64,000 nucleotides of DNA from Eriocheir sinensis (taxonomy: Eukaryota > Arthropoda > Malacostraca > Decapoda > Varunidae): positions 7,656,376 through 7,720,375 of the forward strand of contig NC_066553.1 in NCBI RefSeq assembly GCF_024679095.1, in the 5' to 3' direction. Position numbers and translations under genes: made by a program. Under the pieces are notes generated by a model that worked only from the letters and a program-made list of their open reading frames with translations, did not search any database and was not told the origin of the DNA. Positions 13,067 through 24,346 of the stretch are shown in pieces (positions within the stretch are counted from its first letter, which is position 1; the number at the start of each line of letters is the position of its first letter).

Positions 13067-13361
13067 TAATTCACGTCTTGGTCTGCTGCGGGTCTCTCTC
13101 GAGACAGCCAGCCGTTCCCCTACGTAAGAGCACAGAGCTCATAGTACCGATCTTTGGGTAGGACTGAGACCACTCACACACAACACACCGCGACAACGAG
13201 GTCACAACTCCTTGCCTGACGTCGCGTACCTACTCACTGCTAGGTGAAGAGGGGCTACACGTGAAAGAAGATAAACCCAACTTATCTTCACCCGGCCGGG
13301 GAATCGAACCCCGGTCCTTCTGTTTGTAAGCCAGACGCTCTACCCCTGAGCTACCGGGCAC
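13067..13361 (-). mobile_element. SINE-V: tRNA-Val-like SINE with (CA)n tail
   Basis: On the minus strand a tRNA-like head (13360-13290) is followed by a body of about 220 bp that runs into (CA)n at about 13066-13040. (AC)n and (GT)n also flank the head. No other full copy is in the window. Confidence 0.7.
13290..13360 (-). tRNA. tRNA-like head of SINE-V (pseudo-tRNA, TAC anticodon position)
   Basis: The minus strand reads GCCCGGTAGCTCAGGGGTAG (D arm/A box), TCTGGCTTACAAACAGA (anticodon arm, loop CTTACAA, so TAC/Val) and CCGGGGTTCGATTCCCCGG (T arm/B box). The 5' acceptor strand is one base short of a canonical tRNA, and the anticodon stem has a G-A mismatch. It sits at the head of a SINE-like unit, so I treat it as a retroposon head and not a functional gene. 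Confidence 0.55.
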
Positions 13362-13469
13362 ACACACACACACACACACACATTCTCAGGTGTGTGTGTG
13401 TGTGTGTGTGTAATCAATAGACGCAGATACAACATATGTGGAATGACTTCGCCTAGAGAGCTCTTCCAT

Positions 13470-13855
13470 TATATGTGATGTCAAAAGACCGCAGCCTCGT
13501 TAATATCTCTCTTCTAATTGAGTTGTCAACCTCTCAAAGACCATTTCAGTGGTATTTCCCCTGGTATATTATAGCACCATCTTCACGCAACTGCGCTTTA
13601 GATTTATTAACTGCATGTCACTCTTCCGCGGCCCTGCTGCACAAGACTTTCTCCTCAAATTCATTGTTATGTCGTCCTTTCAAATGCAAGAGCTCACCAG
13701 CATCTTTCCTCTTTCATCTCTTTCGCTGGTATACCCTGGAAAAGATTTCCTTCTTACATATTTCCCGTTTCAAATTCTTTTAAAAGAGGCGCACAAACAC
13801 ACATCTCAAATAAATCTGACACTTCTTTCCCCTTCTGCTTTCTTTACTTGAACGA
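13470..13855 (+). mobile_element. LINE-BS C-terminal/3' remnant
   Basis: Nucleotide blocks such as ATGCAAGAGCTCACCAGCAT, TCTTTCATCTCTTTCGCTGG and a later TCAAATTCTTTTAAAAGAGG match the tail region of the LINE copies at 46737 and 62620-62720 (finger-like 'ARV...FIP..GKLW' coding part). The reading frame is broken repeatedly. Confidence 0.5.
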
Positions 13856-13861
13856 CATGTT

Positions 13862-14170
13862 GCGAGCATTTTTTTTTTCATTTTAATACATACAGTGAAC
13901 CTCTTAGTCAAACTCCCTTTGCTGAAATCAAAACAATAGTTATGTAGTGTATTTACCGTTCACTGAAGGCCGCGGCTGACACCCTCGCCCCCGCTTACTG
14001 TTTGGCAGACACAATGGGACTCACCAGGGAGGGCTTCAGATATTCTTCACCGTGTCGACAAACAACTCTTTTCCTATTTCTACCTTCCCTATTAACTCCG
14101 TCTCTTTTTCCCTCCTCTCGCATTCACTAATCCACTGACCCCACCCCACCCCAACCCCCGCACGCTCGCA

Positions 14171-14171
<1 letters not shown>
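13862..14171. other. unassigned
   Basis: No recognisable feature. Confidence 0.3.

Positions 14172-14249
<78 letters not shown>
14172..14249. repeat. (AC)n microsatellite
   Basis: About 39 AC units with one GC interruption near 14203. Confidence 0.95.
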
Positions 14250-14250
<1 letters not shown>

Positions 14251-14559
14251 GCCGTGCCCCACCTGACAGTCGATGCACACACACCTTTAGCCTGCCTCCG
14301 CCGCTCCCCGTGTAGCCGGGCGGGGCGAAGACGAGGAGGTGGAGAAGAAGGAGGAAACATGGAAACATGAAAGACCAGGCAATAGATAGCATATTGGCTT
14401 ATGACAATGCTGCCTTCTAGTAATTTGATATGATCTTCAGTCACCTGCAGAACAGATTAAAACACTTTCACGTTCGTGTGGAAATTTAATTTATTCATGT
14501 CGAAACGATGTAACCGTTAGTGCTTTTGTCAAACGAGTTTATCATTTCCGCTCTAACTA

Positions 14560-15255
14560 CTTCTGCAGGAGCATTGTTACAATAGCGATTCCCTGCGAGT
14601 AGAGTATCCTGCCAAAGCGTACACTGCATCGTCCGGTTTGAATCAGTAGACGGTTATTGCAAGTTATCGTGTTAGTTTGGAGGTCAATAAACTTGGCGTG
14701 ATTGGCTTTATTGAATCAGTTTATGTAATTGTAAACCTGTAGCAGATCCCAAATTAGTCGTATATTTTCCAGCGTAAAGATGTGCCTCAACGAGGGCACA
14801 TTGAGGGCACAATTTTCGTGGCGCGACGTTGTATTCTCTCAACCAACTCGGTTTCCTGATTGTAGTTGATTGAAGAGACCTGCACGGCATATTTCATGTG
14901 AGGTCTATAAAAGAGATTTACAAAGATAACATTACTCCCAGCATCTTACACTCGAGCTTCTTAGCGATGAACCGAGTTGTGGCACCTTTATTACAGGCAG
15001 ACCAAAGGGTACTTTGTGTGTTGATAGCGAGACCTTGCTTCGATTCTTTATGCATGAGCGGCAAAAGTTGCCAACACAAGTTGATCGAATGGTTATTATT
15101 TCCGGACCCATGGTGCAGGACAGCACATGTCAAAGGTGAATGAGATTTGCCACATTTCAGACCAATGGTCAATTTTTTTATGATTTTGCAATCGCCGTGG
15201 TGAAGGTCGCGCCACTCATTTTGATGTCATCAGCAAACTTCCACATGGAAAATTT
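14560..15255 (-). mobile_element. CR1/L2-like LINE remnant with FADD motif
   Basis: Minus-strand translation in shifting frames gives, in order, KFADDIKMSG (about 15245-15215, the RT catalytic F/Y-ADD motif), CNKGATTRFIAKK and CKMLGVM (about 14990-14930), NMPCRSLQS (about 14895-14870, position of 'MEYAVQVWSP') and ETELVERIQRRATKIVP (about 14865-14815). This is the normal order of palm, thumb and C-terminal RT segments. Frames are broken and the copy is old. Confidence 0.65.
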
Positions 15256-15866
15256 TAGTCCGATTCTTAAGTCTCAGTAGCGTACCTAGCGGTATTTTGC
15301 TCGTTACAGGGAGCCACTTTAAAGCTTTTGTTTATTTGTGCACCAAGGTTTTTACTTACCTTCTATTTTTCTTCTAATGTATGTGAACAACTGCTTTAGG
15401 TATAAATTTCTCCTTGTCACGTACACTTTTTCGGGTGAATATTCGTTTAACTCTGAGGCTCTGACGACACCGTCCACGGGCTCCAGCAGTGTCGGCATTT
15501 CTTTGAATTCCTTATGTTATTATTTTATTCTTCTGGTTCTCCACGGTGGATACACGGCACCATTTACCGTTATAGATATGATGGAACTATTATCCTTCCT
15601 ACATCTCGGAGATTATCCCAAACCCAAAAGATTTTATATGTTTTGTCAATTTCAGTGACATTAGTTGGTCTCTGGCTGCAGTTTACTTACAAGAATAAAA
15701 CGTTTCCTCTGTCTGATGTCACAGAAATAGTATCAATGAATTTATATGTAAAAAAAAACTCACTCATATGTTCTTGATATTAGACTATAGGTAAGCTCTT
15801 TTTAACCTTACACTTGAGGTGACCAACTAAGCGTCACACCAGTTGGCAACGCGAGGAACACCTTTA
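15256..15866. other. unassigned
   Basis: The plus-strand open frames at 15338-15658 and 15514-15777 show no domain I recognise and may be chance. Confidence 0.3.
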
Positions 15867-16533
15867 GATCCCTTTCACAGGAGTGTTTCCGCGCACTCGT
15901 TGTGTCGAGCGTTCGGGCGCTTCATTTATTTGTCACTCCTAACACACGAGCTTCAGCTAACGCACGTTTCAGTGTGCGTCCATCTCTTCAAGATGAAAGA
16001 CGAACGGAAGAAAGCTGTTTGTCTATATGGTGACAAGAAATAAAAAGAAAGAAGAAACGTATACAGCAGTAAACTGATGCTGGGTACATTTTATTATCTT
16101 CCTACAGTGTGTATGAAGACTTAGATTGAGATGATGCCAAGCTCGTCAACTATTTCCGTATGTCACACCCAGCCTTCCAGGAACTTGTGGCCGAAGTCAG
16201 ACACGAACTCCAGCTACAATACACAAGCATGAGGACATCCACTCCACCGGTTTGAAGGGTGGAATGTGAGTGGCCTCTCAACGTTGTGTGCGTGCCAACA
16301 AACGCTGTTTAAACGGTACCACTGCCACTAGCAAAAGCCACATGGGAACTTGTAAGGGATTTGGCCACTAGTAGCAAGTGAGGACGCCGAACGTTCTAGC
16401 TGTTTTGAGCGTTCGCTCGACATCATCTTCGACGGTGACGCTTGTGTGAACGGTTCAACTGAACAGCATGTAGCTATTTCTAGAATGACACGACATAGAA
16501 CACGAACACGGAAATGGTCGTGTGAAAGGAGCC
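15867..16533. mobile_element. defective PIF/Harbinger-type DNA transposon
   Basis: The left end GATCCCTTTCACAGG and the right end, read inverted, GGCTCCTTTCACACG form terminal inverted repeats of the CCTTTCACAC type common in PIF/Harbinger. The left flank is TTA (15864-15866) and the right flank TTG (16534-16536), consistent with a degraded 3-bp target duplication. The interior holds a transposase N-terminal relic (16130-16243). At 667 bp it is internally deleted. Confidence 0.6.
16130..16243 (+). pseudogene. Harbinger transposase N-terminal fragment
   Basis: The translation contains DDAKLVNYFRMSHPAFQELV followed by EVRHELQLQYTSMRTS. This resembles the conserved N-terminal part of PIF/Harbinger nucleases, 'MS.. 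F..L...V...I...DTNMR..I'. The helix-turn-helix continuation and the DDE catalytic core are absent; the frame stops soon after. A pyrimidine tract ending TTCCTACAG upstream (about 16107) could be a former splice acceptor. It is non-functional. Confidence 0.55.
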
Positions 16534-16612
16534 TTGGAGTTATCTTCCTAAAGGAGAAGAGGAAGAAGAAGCACAACCGCAACAAAACGAAAAAAAACAA
16601 GGAAAAAAAGAA

Positions 16613-16772
16613 AAAAGAAGAAGAAGAAGAAGAAGAAGAAGAAGAAGAAGAAGAAGAAGAAGAAGAAAAAGAAGAAGAAGAAGGAAGAGAAAATTAAATA
16701 AGACAAATGCAGAAGAAAAAAAAAAAGATGAAAAAAGAGGTGAATGAGGAGGAGGAGGAGGAGGAGGAGGAG
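16613..16772. repeat. (GAA)n and (GGA)n purine repeats
   Basis: GAA repeats at 16613-16690 and a shorter GGA tract at 16748-16772, separated by A-rich sequence. Confidence 0.9.
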
Positions 16773-16789
16773 GCTTTCCATGTGTGCCG

Positions 16790-17070
16790 CAGCTTTAGTG
16801 GTTGCCTCGTAAATCACAAGAGTTATCACTTTCTTATAAGTTTTACCTTGAGAGCCATTCCTACTGCTACAACTTCGGAATTCATCATAGTACTTTCAGG
16901 CCGTAACTTTCCCTTCATTCTTTTAATATCATCCCCTTTATCACCGTATTTATTTATTTATTTTACTTGAGCGGGGTGTTTGGAGTTACATGAAGAAATA
17001 TTCAGATGAACTGAATACATCTAAACGCCTCACGGGATAACACGATCGCGATGGTAGTTTTCTCAGCTAT
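16790..17070. other. unassigned
   Basis: No recognisable feature. Confidence 0.3.
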
Positions 17071-17410
17071 GATTTTTTTTTTTTTTTTTTTTTTTTACGT
17101 TGATTGCCTATTGCGCCGGTAGGCATCTTCTGATGGTCGGCCCCGTTTCAGTTCGGGCTGGAGGAGTGTTTATAGTGGCGCCATCTTGCATTGGCTCATG
17201 CTGCCCCCCGGAACTCGTTCTTGATTCGCTTGGACGGCTTCCTCTAGAGTCCGGGTTGATGGGTGATCTTCAGGACAGCATGTGGGTAGTTTTAAGCCAC
17301 TCGGCGGTGACTGAAAAATCCGAGTGGTAGCGTGGGGATTCGAACCCGCGTCGTCCATCACGCGGTGAATGTGGGTCCAGTACGCTACCACCTACGCCAC
17401 CGCCTACCCT
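17071..17410 (-). mobile_element. SINE-B copy 1, full length
   Basis: The minus strand begins with a tRNA-like head: GGCGGTGGCGTAGGTGGTAG, then B-box GGGTTCGAATCCC at about 17337-17349. The body contains CCGAGTGGCTTAAAACTACC, a CACATGCTGTCCTGAAG block, AAGATGGCGCCACTATAAAC and CTACCGGCGCAATAGGC. The 3' end is ACGT plus a poly(A) tail (the T run 17071-17096). It is the best reference copy for the family in this window. Confidence 0.8.
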
Positions 17411-17744
17411 AACCACTTCTACCTCACGTAACTTAACCGAACCTTCCTTCCCGGCTTTGGGTGTCTTTTGGATATGAGATGACACATTTCTACACATTGA
17501 CCCAAGAATTATACGAAAACCATAAGTAATGACTGTGCGGGGGGAACCACCCAGTTCATCATGTTATGAAATGTGTATCTGGGTGAACTGTGTGGCGTGG
17601 ATACGGGGTGTTGATGAGCACAGGGGGGAATATCTTTATCACTATACAGAGAGGATGAATGATGAAAGAATGACACCGGAAGTAAACGAGCGTGAAGTTG
17701 AAGGTGACTGGGGATGAGATAGGCAGAGGACGAGGAAGATGGAT

Positions 17745-18092
17745 GGAAGCAGGCGGTGGGTGTGTGGTCGGCGTGTGGGCTCTGCGTTCAGGAGAGAACA
17801 CAGGTTCGCGTACCGCTCACCGATACAAACAGGCTAGCATTTTTTTGGTCATCGCCGAGTGGCCTAAAACTACCCACATGCTGTCCTGAAGACCACCTAT
17901 CAACCAGATCTCAATCAGATGCTCTCTAAAAGAGGATCAAAGATGAGCTCCGGGAGGGAGCATGAGCCAAGCAGAATGGCGCCACTATAAACACTTGCCT
18001 ACGGCATAATGGGCTGGAGCCGACCACCAGGAACCACCGAGAAAGCCTACCCGGCGCCATAGGCGAAATGTAAAAAAGAAAAAAAAAAAAAA

Positions 18093-18093
<1 letters not shown>
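17745..18093 (+). mobile_element. SINE-B copy 2
   Basis: Head with a B-box-like CAGGTTCGCGTACC (about 17800-17813), then GCCGAGTGGCCTAAAACTAC, ATGGCGCCACTATAAACACT, CTACCCGGCGCCATAGGC and an A-rich tail that passes into (AT)n. It lies in opposite orientation to copy 1, about 340 bp away, so the pair can form a large hairpin. Confidence 0.75.

Positions 18094-18182
<89 letters not shown>
18094..18182. repeat. (AT)n microsatellite at the 3' end of a SINE
   Basis: About 44 AT units directly after the A-tail of SINE-B copy 2. Confidence 0.95.
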
Positions 18183-18185
<3 letters not shown>

Positions 18186-18470
18186 ATAAGTTTTATTATT
18201 AAAAATGATTATCATCATTATCAATATTCATCTTCATATTATCAGCATTATCATCAGTTATATTGCAAATTTTATATTACTAATTTTGATTTTTTATCAC
18301 TATTATCATTATTATTATTATTATTACAAGTAATGGTATCATATTCCTAATTTTTGTTTCCATTCCTCTTCTTATTTTTGTTATGAATATTTTTGTTGCT
18401 ATTATCATTATTAATATCATTTCTACCTTTATTCGTATTATTTTTGTTAGAGTAAAAGTACTACGTGGCA

Positions 18471-18474
<4 letters not shown>

Positions 18475-18522
<48 letters not shown>
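18475..18522. repeat. (GT)n microsatellite
   Basis: About 24 units. It adjoins the 3' end of SINE-A copy 1, read as (AC)n on that element's strand. Confidence 0.95.
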
Positions 18523-18525
<3 letters not shown>

Positions 18526-18720
18526 TCACCACGGCCTGATCACGTGTTGGACTCGTAACCGCCAGCAGAGCAAGTTCTCCTTTATCGTCGATCTCTCTAT
18601 CTCTTACACTCTCACCCACACACACCACATCACCCCCATCCTCTCCTGCTCAGAGGGACACTCCCCTCCCCCAGTCCAAAAAGAATCGGCCTGGCAGCGC
18701 AGCGCTCGCGCTCACACAGG
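18523..18720 (-). mobile_element. SINE-A copy 1 (head truncated)
   Basis: The plus-strand text starts AATTCACCACGGCCTGATCA and includes ATCGTCGATCTCT, CCCCCATCC...CTGCTCAGAGGG and AAGAATCGGCCTGGCAGCGC. It corresponds to the body of copies 2-4. The tRNA head is replaced by other sequence. Confidence 0.7.
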
Positions 18721-18729
18721 TGAGTGTGG

Positions 18730-18761
<32 letters not shown>

Positions 18762-18763
<2 letters not shown>

Positions 18764-18993
18764 ATCACGAGTTGGACTTGAATACCCCAACGACGAGAGG
18801 AATTGCTCATTATCGTCGATCTCTGGGCACTGCCAGGACCACACACACCACACACCCCATCCCGCTTGCTCAAGGGGGGACAGTAACCACTCCAAGTCAA
18901 CAGAAAGAATCCGGCCTGAGCGGGGCTCGAACCGCCGCCTGTTTGGCCGTTAAGCCTCGCAGCGCGGCGCTCTACCGATTGAGCCACCTGAGC

Positions 18994-18994
<1 letters not shown>
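18762..18994 (-). mobile_element. SINE-A copy 2, tRNA-derived, between (GT)n arrays
   Basis: The minus-strand head reads GCTCAGGTGGCTCAATCGGT and AGAGCGCCGCGCTGCGAGGC, then the B box GGCGGTTCGAGCCCC. The first contains an A-box-like TGGCTCAATCGG. The body shares GGCCGGATTC, AGCAAGCGGGATGGGGTGTG, CAGAGATCGACGATAATGAG and the terminal CAAGTCCAACTCGTGATC with the other copies. The 3' end abuts (AC)n on its own strand (GT at 18730-18762) and the head abuts (GT)n at 18995-19061. Confidence 0.8.

Positions 18995-19061
<67 letters not shown>
18995..19061. repeat. (GT)n microsatellite
   Basis: About 33 units directly at the head end of SINE-A copy 2. Confidence 0.95.
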
Positions 19062-19065
<4 letters not shown>

Positions 19066-19539
19066 AATGTGACATGGCATCGATTATGTCAAACGCATAA
19101 ACATGTTTGCCCTCCACGCATCCCCACAACAGTGTGCAGGGGGGGGGGGGGGGTAAAGTATGTCGAAGCAGTCTGACGAAACGATCCAAGGCCACGAACA
19201 AGCTCTGCATCGCCACGAACAAGCGCTACACAGGCATGAACAAATACTACACACGCACAAACAAATACTACACAAGCACGAACAAATCCTACGTAGCCAT
19301 AAATAAATACCAAATCTTTTCTTTATATTCTAACAGCTACTCTTGTGTTTGTTTGTATATGACATGAATTAACATGGAGCCGAACTGTTGTCCTAAACTG
19401 AAAATTCAGGACAAAAGGAATCAATCGGCAGGATTTATACAATAATGACTGGCTGCTCAGATCTCTTAGCCTCTCTGAACTTGCTATTCTATATAAATGG
19501 GGCATGGAATGTGGTGTTCTTCAAGCCTCAAAATCATAG
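19062..19539. other. unassigned; poly(G) run at about 19140-19153; short CAYRAACAAAT-type repeats
   Basis: A G14 run is followed by an imperfect short tandem motif at about 19190-19310: CACGAACAAG, ACAAATACTACACA and variants, spaced about 24 bp, five to six copies. No gene was recognised. Confidence 0.5.
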
Positions 19540-20240
19540 TTTCACAGCCTAAAACTCGACACTTCCTCCAATTTATAATCTTCCCTATTCGATAACACAC
19601 TGATGCCCCTCTCCCCTCCTTCAACACTAAACATTCTTGGTTTGTCCTTACGGAAGATCCCAACTGGAAACTTCATATATCGTCTTTTTATAAATCAGCA
19701 TCTTCGAGGTTAGACGTTTTTTGGGGGGCTCTACCTATTTCTTTCCCTCTCCCAGATACGAACTACATCACAAGGATCCCGCTCGCCTATGTATGGAGTA
19801 TGCTCTTGTAGATAGTAGATTCTATGGCTTTTCGCATCATCAGCTCGACTCCTTTTACTACCTCTTCTAACACTTAAAATCCGCCGGAATATTGATTATC
19901 TTTTATCATTATTTTCACGTTAACGGCATACTAACCTAAGCCCCCACCCCCCAGCGGCCTCGCTACACACAACTTTCTGCTATAACTCACCCTAGTGCTG
20001 TCCAAATTCCTAATCCAAGTGTACCGCTATTCTTTCTTTATTGGCACTCTGGAACAACCTTCTCCTGTATTACCTCTTCCCTATGACTTGAATACCTCAT
20101 TTAGGGACCAGCAAGACACTTCTCCAAACCCAATCTTCCGGAACGCCAATCTTCAGAACGACACTTATCTTTTGTTTGTGGGAGAGGTGCTATTTTTTTC
20201 AAGTTTTTGCCCCCGCGTTGCCTCCTCTGATGAAATATGA
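19540..20240 (+). mobile_element. LINE-BS remnant (post-catalytic RT to C-terminus)
   Basis: Plus-strand frames give a degenerate 'VSFNASKTQFLHLSTRHN' block near 19540-19580, then DPNWKLHISS near 19660-19690 and KSASSRLDV near 19695-19720. 'YVWSMLL', at the position of 'RPCMEYAS', follows near 19790-19805. A C-terminal tail continues near 19960-20100. Multiple frameshifts and stops. Confidence 0.6.
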
Positions 20241-20307
20241 AACAAGATACGAAAACTACTCCTATCTTCTGTTTGTGAGAGAAGTGATTTTGTTTTTGCT
20301 TTTGCCC

Positions 20308-20925
20308 TTGAAATTGAATATATGACGATACAAACAACTAAACTAACGTATATCACCACTCAAACTAATCCACGAAAAGCAAGCTAAAAGGACACTCCCT
20401 CACCAACTCTCAGAAAAGGTTCATATTCTTGACAACTTGGAAATCAGTGAAACCCGAGCCTCTTTTTGCCCTTGAAATTAAATATATGACGATACAAACA
20501 ACTAAACTAACGTATATCACCACTCAAACTAATCCACGAAAAGCAAGCTAAAAGGACACTCCCTCACCAACTCTCAGAAAAGGTGCAAATTCTTGACAAC
20601 TTGGAAATCAGTGAAAGAAATTAAATATATGACGATACAAACAACTAAACTAACGTATATCACCACTCAAACTAATCCACGAAAAGCAAGCTAAAAGGAC
20701 ACTCCCTCACCAACTCTCGGAAAAGGTGCCAATTCTTCACAACTTGGAAATCAGTGAAACCCGAGCCTCTTTTTGCCCTTGAAATTAAATATATGACAAT
20801 ACAAACAACTAAACTAACGTATATCACCACTCAAACTAATCCACGAAAAGCAAGCTAAAAGGACACTCCCTCACCAACTCTCAGAAAAGGTGCAAATTCT
20901 TGACAACTTGGAAATCAGTGAAGCC
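20308..20925. repeat. about 166-bp satellite, four tandem copies
   Basis: Units begin at about 20310, 20476, 20617 and 20784 with GAAATTRAATATATGACRAT. Each contains CACCACTCAAACTAATCCAC, a GAAAAGCAAGCTAAAAGGAC block and TTGACAACTTGGAAATCAGT. One spacing is about 142 bp because a block of about 23 bp (CCGAGCCTCTTTTTGCCCTT region) is missing. Copies are nearly identical, so the array is recent. Confidence 0.9.
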
Positions 20926-21922
<997 letters not shown>

Positions 21923-21962
<40 letters not shown>

Positions 21963-22115
21963 ATCGTATCGTGCTGTATGTATGTTTTGTAAATATTTTT
22001 CATTAGGACTTATTGTTGTTATTATGATTATTATTATGATTATTATTATTATTATGATTACTATTATTATTATCATTATTATTATCGTGATTATTATGAT
22101 TATTATTATTATCTT
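21923..22115. repeat. (AC)n at 21923-21960 and interrupted (ATT)n at 22011-22115
   Basis: A pure AC run, about 50 bp of unique DNA, then ATT/ATG repeats with interruptions. Confidence 0.9.
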
Positions 22116-22392
22116 TACTATGATTTGCTATTATTGTTATTTCTATTTTCCTTTTTATTTTCAATCATACTACTTTGTTCATTTGTCTCATTCATTTCAT
22201 TTCATCTTCCATTGATGTATATTTTCAGCTCTAGGGCTGCCTGGTACTTCAGTACCTAAAACGTTTATTATTATTCTTATTATTTCTTCTTACACACATC
22301 AACGACGCTCTCTCTCATCCTTTGGTCCGTAAAAATAATGTAGTTTCGACTCACTAAAGATCAAGTTACAGTTGTGACAAGTCGCTAGAGTG

Positions 22393-22440
22393 GAAGATGA
22401 GCCTCATTTTACCTTTTGTCACCTCTAATTAACTTAATAA
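22393..22440. repeat. interspersed repeat block, copy 1
   Basis: AAGATGAGCCTCATTTTACC followed by TTTTGTCACCTCTAATTAAC recurs with one change at about 24298-24340. This is part of an unidentified dispersed element. Confidence 0.55.
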
Positions 22441-22527
22441 AAACCCACCAGAACTTTACTGCCTCAACTGCCCAGTGATCAGTGGCACGCTCACGGGGAA
22501 ATGTCTCATTACAACATGCCGTGTGCT

Positions 22528-23322
22528 GCTATAATATTTCCATGTCAAACTGACCGGTGGGGTGGTGGCGGCCGCGGGGTCAGCCCCGCCCTGCACTTTG
22601 CCACACACTCTCAACACCTCTCGCTTCCTCTCATATGTCAGCTATTTACTGCCTTTAAATCAGTGGTTTTTAACCTGGGTTCGGGGTTCAGTGAGCCAAT
22701 ATCAGGGGTTCGGCGAAAGCTCTCCGGAACACACTGCAATTTTGCAATTGAATTTTAAGCTTTTCTTTCATTTTTGTATTAATTAAGATGAGATTTATTT
22801 TTGTATTATCTGAATATACTCGAATTTTAAAGTAATTTTTCATCATTTTTGTATGATGTGTTTTCTTCATACTCGAGGGGTTCGCCTACTGTGTGGAGGT
22901 TTTCGTTAGGGTTCGACGCCTCTGAAAAGGTTAAGAACCACTGCTTTAAATGATTTTAACTAAATAATTGGATAATCCAATAAGGTCATATAGCGTTAAG
23001 ATTGTTATGTTTTTAGGATAATAACAGATACATATTTTGTATAAATACCACGACACCTGACAACGTTGTATTCCAACGATGTCAAGTGTTGTGGTATTTA
23101 TACAAAATCTTTGTTATTATCCTAAAAACGAAACAATCTTAACACTATATGAACTTATTGGATTATTCAATTATCTAATTAAATTCATTTAAAGGTAGTA
23201 AATAGCTGACATATGAGAGGAAGCGAGAGGTGTTGAGAGTGTGTGGCAAGGTGCGGGGCGAGACTGACCCCACAGCCGCCGCCACCCCACCGGCCAGTTT
23301 CACATGGAAATACTATGCCTCC
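22528..23322. mobile_element. long inverted-repeat (foldback) element, interrupted by a hAT MITE
   Basis: The left arm runs from about 22528 to 23068 and contains the hAT insertion at 22661-22943. The right arm is 23074-23322. The loop is only five bases (23069-23073) between CGTTG and CAACG. Excluding the insertion, each arm is about 245 bp and largely complementary along its whole length, for example TATTTCCATG/CATGGAAATA at the ends and GTATAAATACCAC/GTGGTATTTATAC near the centre. A deletion derivative lies at 56718-56853. It has no coding capacity and would form a long hairpin if transcribed. Confidence 0.8.
22661..22943. mobile_element. hAT-type MITE with 8-bp target duplication
   Basis: 283 bp, beginning CAGTGGTTTTTAACC and ending GGTTAAGAACCACTG (classic CAGTGGTTCTTAACC hAT termini). 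It is flanked by the exact 8-bp duplication CTTTAAAT at 22653-22660 and 22944-22951. Non-coding. It inserted into the left arm of the foldback element, so it is younger than that element. Confidence 0.9.
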
Positions 23323-23449
23323 TGACTAACGATCACCCTGGACTTATTCGCCATCTGCGCCTCAGTGGGTACTAATTAGTATCCACTCCACTGATTGGCC
23401 GGCGCGACACGAAGAAATTGATTTTAGTACAATAATTTGATGCCCTAAT

Positions 23450-23757
23450 AAAAGTAAGGTAAAGTTAGAAGCAAACATTATAACTGCGCGTGGCGGTGGT
23501 GCTCATCTCCTTCCCGTTGGCCCTTTGAGCCTGTGGTGGGAGACAACCCTTAAACCGAGACAGGGCCAGTGCAACATTCGGGTTATCACGGTTTACCTTT
23601 CCCAGGTTTCTCTAGACACCCTCATCACGACCATCCAGAAAGGAAGGATGAACAGTAGGGTGGGCCTTACGCCGATAGTCCGGACCGGAATTTGAATCCA
23701 GGCCCGCAGATTCGCACTGAAGGACGCTAGCCATTGCACATCGGATGCCCTTGAGGG
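23450..23757 (-). mobile_element. SINE-C copy 2, with tRNA-like head
   Basis: The minus-strand head has an A-box-like AATGGCTAGCGTCCTTCAGT and a B-box-like GGATTCAAATTCCGG (about 23690-23704). Then follow the family blocks ATCGGCGTAAGGCCCACC, GGTAAACCGTGATAAC and GGAGATGAGCACCACCGCCA, with an ACTTTACCTTACTTT 3' end at about 23450-23470. It shows that the family is tRNA-derived. Confidence 0.75.
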
Positions 23758-23781
23758 AAATAAAGTGATTAAAGAAAAATC

Positions 23782-23802
23782 TATCTATCTATCTATCTAT
23801 AT
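23782..23802. repeat. (CTAT)n short microsatellite
   Basis: About five units of CTAT. Confidence 0.9.
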
Positions 23803-24297
23803 CGTATCAGATCCTACAGTTCACTATTGTCAACCATCCATTTTTTCCGTGACTAACACTTTTCTTTTTATCCGCCGTTTTCGTCCTATCCCTTTCCCCA
23901 GTTTATTGCTCCGTCCTCCTGTATCTATATTTCCTGCTCGTTTTTTACTTCTCTGCTGGCGTCCAACCTCTCTTTTTTTCTTCCCCCGAGGCCACCAACG
24001 CACAATTTTCTGCCTTGCTTTTTGAAACACACTGGGAGATTATTTTTCACTCTTTGTAACTGTCGAAAGAATGAGTGCGTAATACCCTGTCGCAAATCAC
24101 TGGAGGCCATGTACTGCTAATTCAAACACATATGACGGAGTGGGACAAAGCTTTAAGAAAAGATGGAATGGTGTTTTATTGTTGGTGATGTTGAAGGGAA
24201 TGGAGCAAGCAGCCGTCCCATGATTATACGCGTATCCGCCCTCACTACATTGGGAGTGATCTCATATATCATCAACACTAAGTAGATAAAGCTAAAG
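23803..24297. other. unassigned
   Basis: No recognisable feature. Pyrimidine-rich on the plus strand at 23850-23990. Confidence 0.3.
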
Positions 24298-24346
24298 TAA
24301 GATGAGCCTCATTTTACCTTTCGTCACCTCTAATTAACCATGCAAA
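24298..24346. repeat. interspersed repeat block, copy 2
   Basis: Matches 22393-22440 over about 45 bp. Confidence 0.55.

Noticed and set aside
13290..13360. Functional tRNA-Val
   Set aside because: Acceptor strand is one base short, a stem mismatch is present, and it heads a SINE-like body with a (CA)n tail.
18383..19080. Cys/Val and Thr/His-rich frames around 18.4-19.1 kb
   Set aside because: Translations of (GT)n/(AC)n plus SINE-A sequence.
20308..20925. CRISPR-like array
   Set aside because: Units of 166 bp directly abut each other with no unique spacers; organism is eukaryotic. The same holds for the 33-, 38- and 107-bp arrays.
22011..22260. Ile-rich transmembrane protein
   Set aside because: Translation of an interrupted (ATT)n array.
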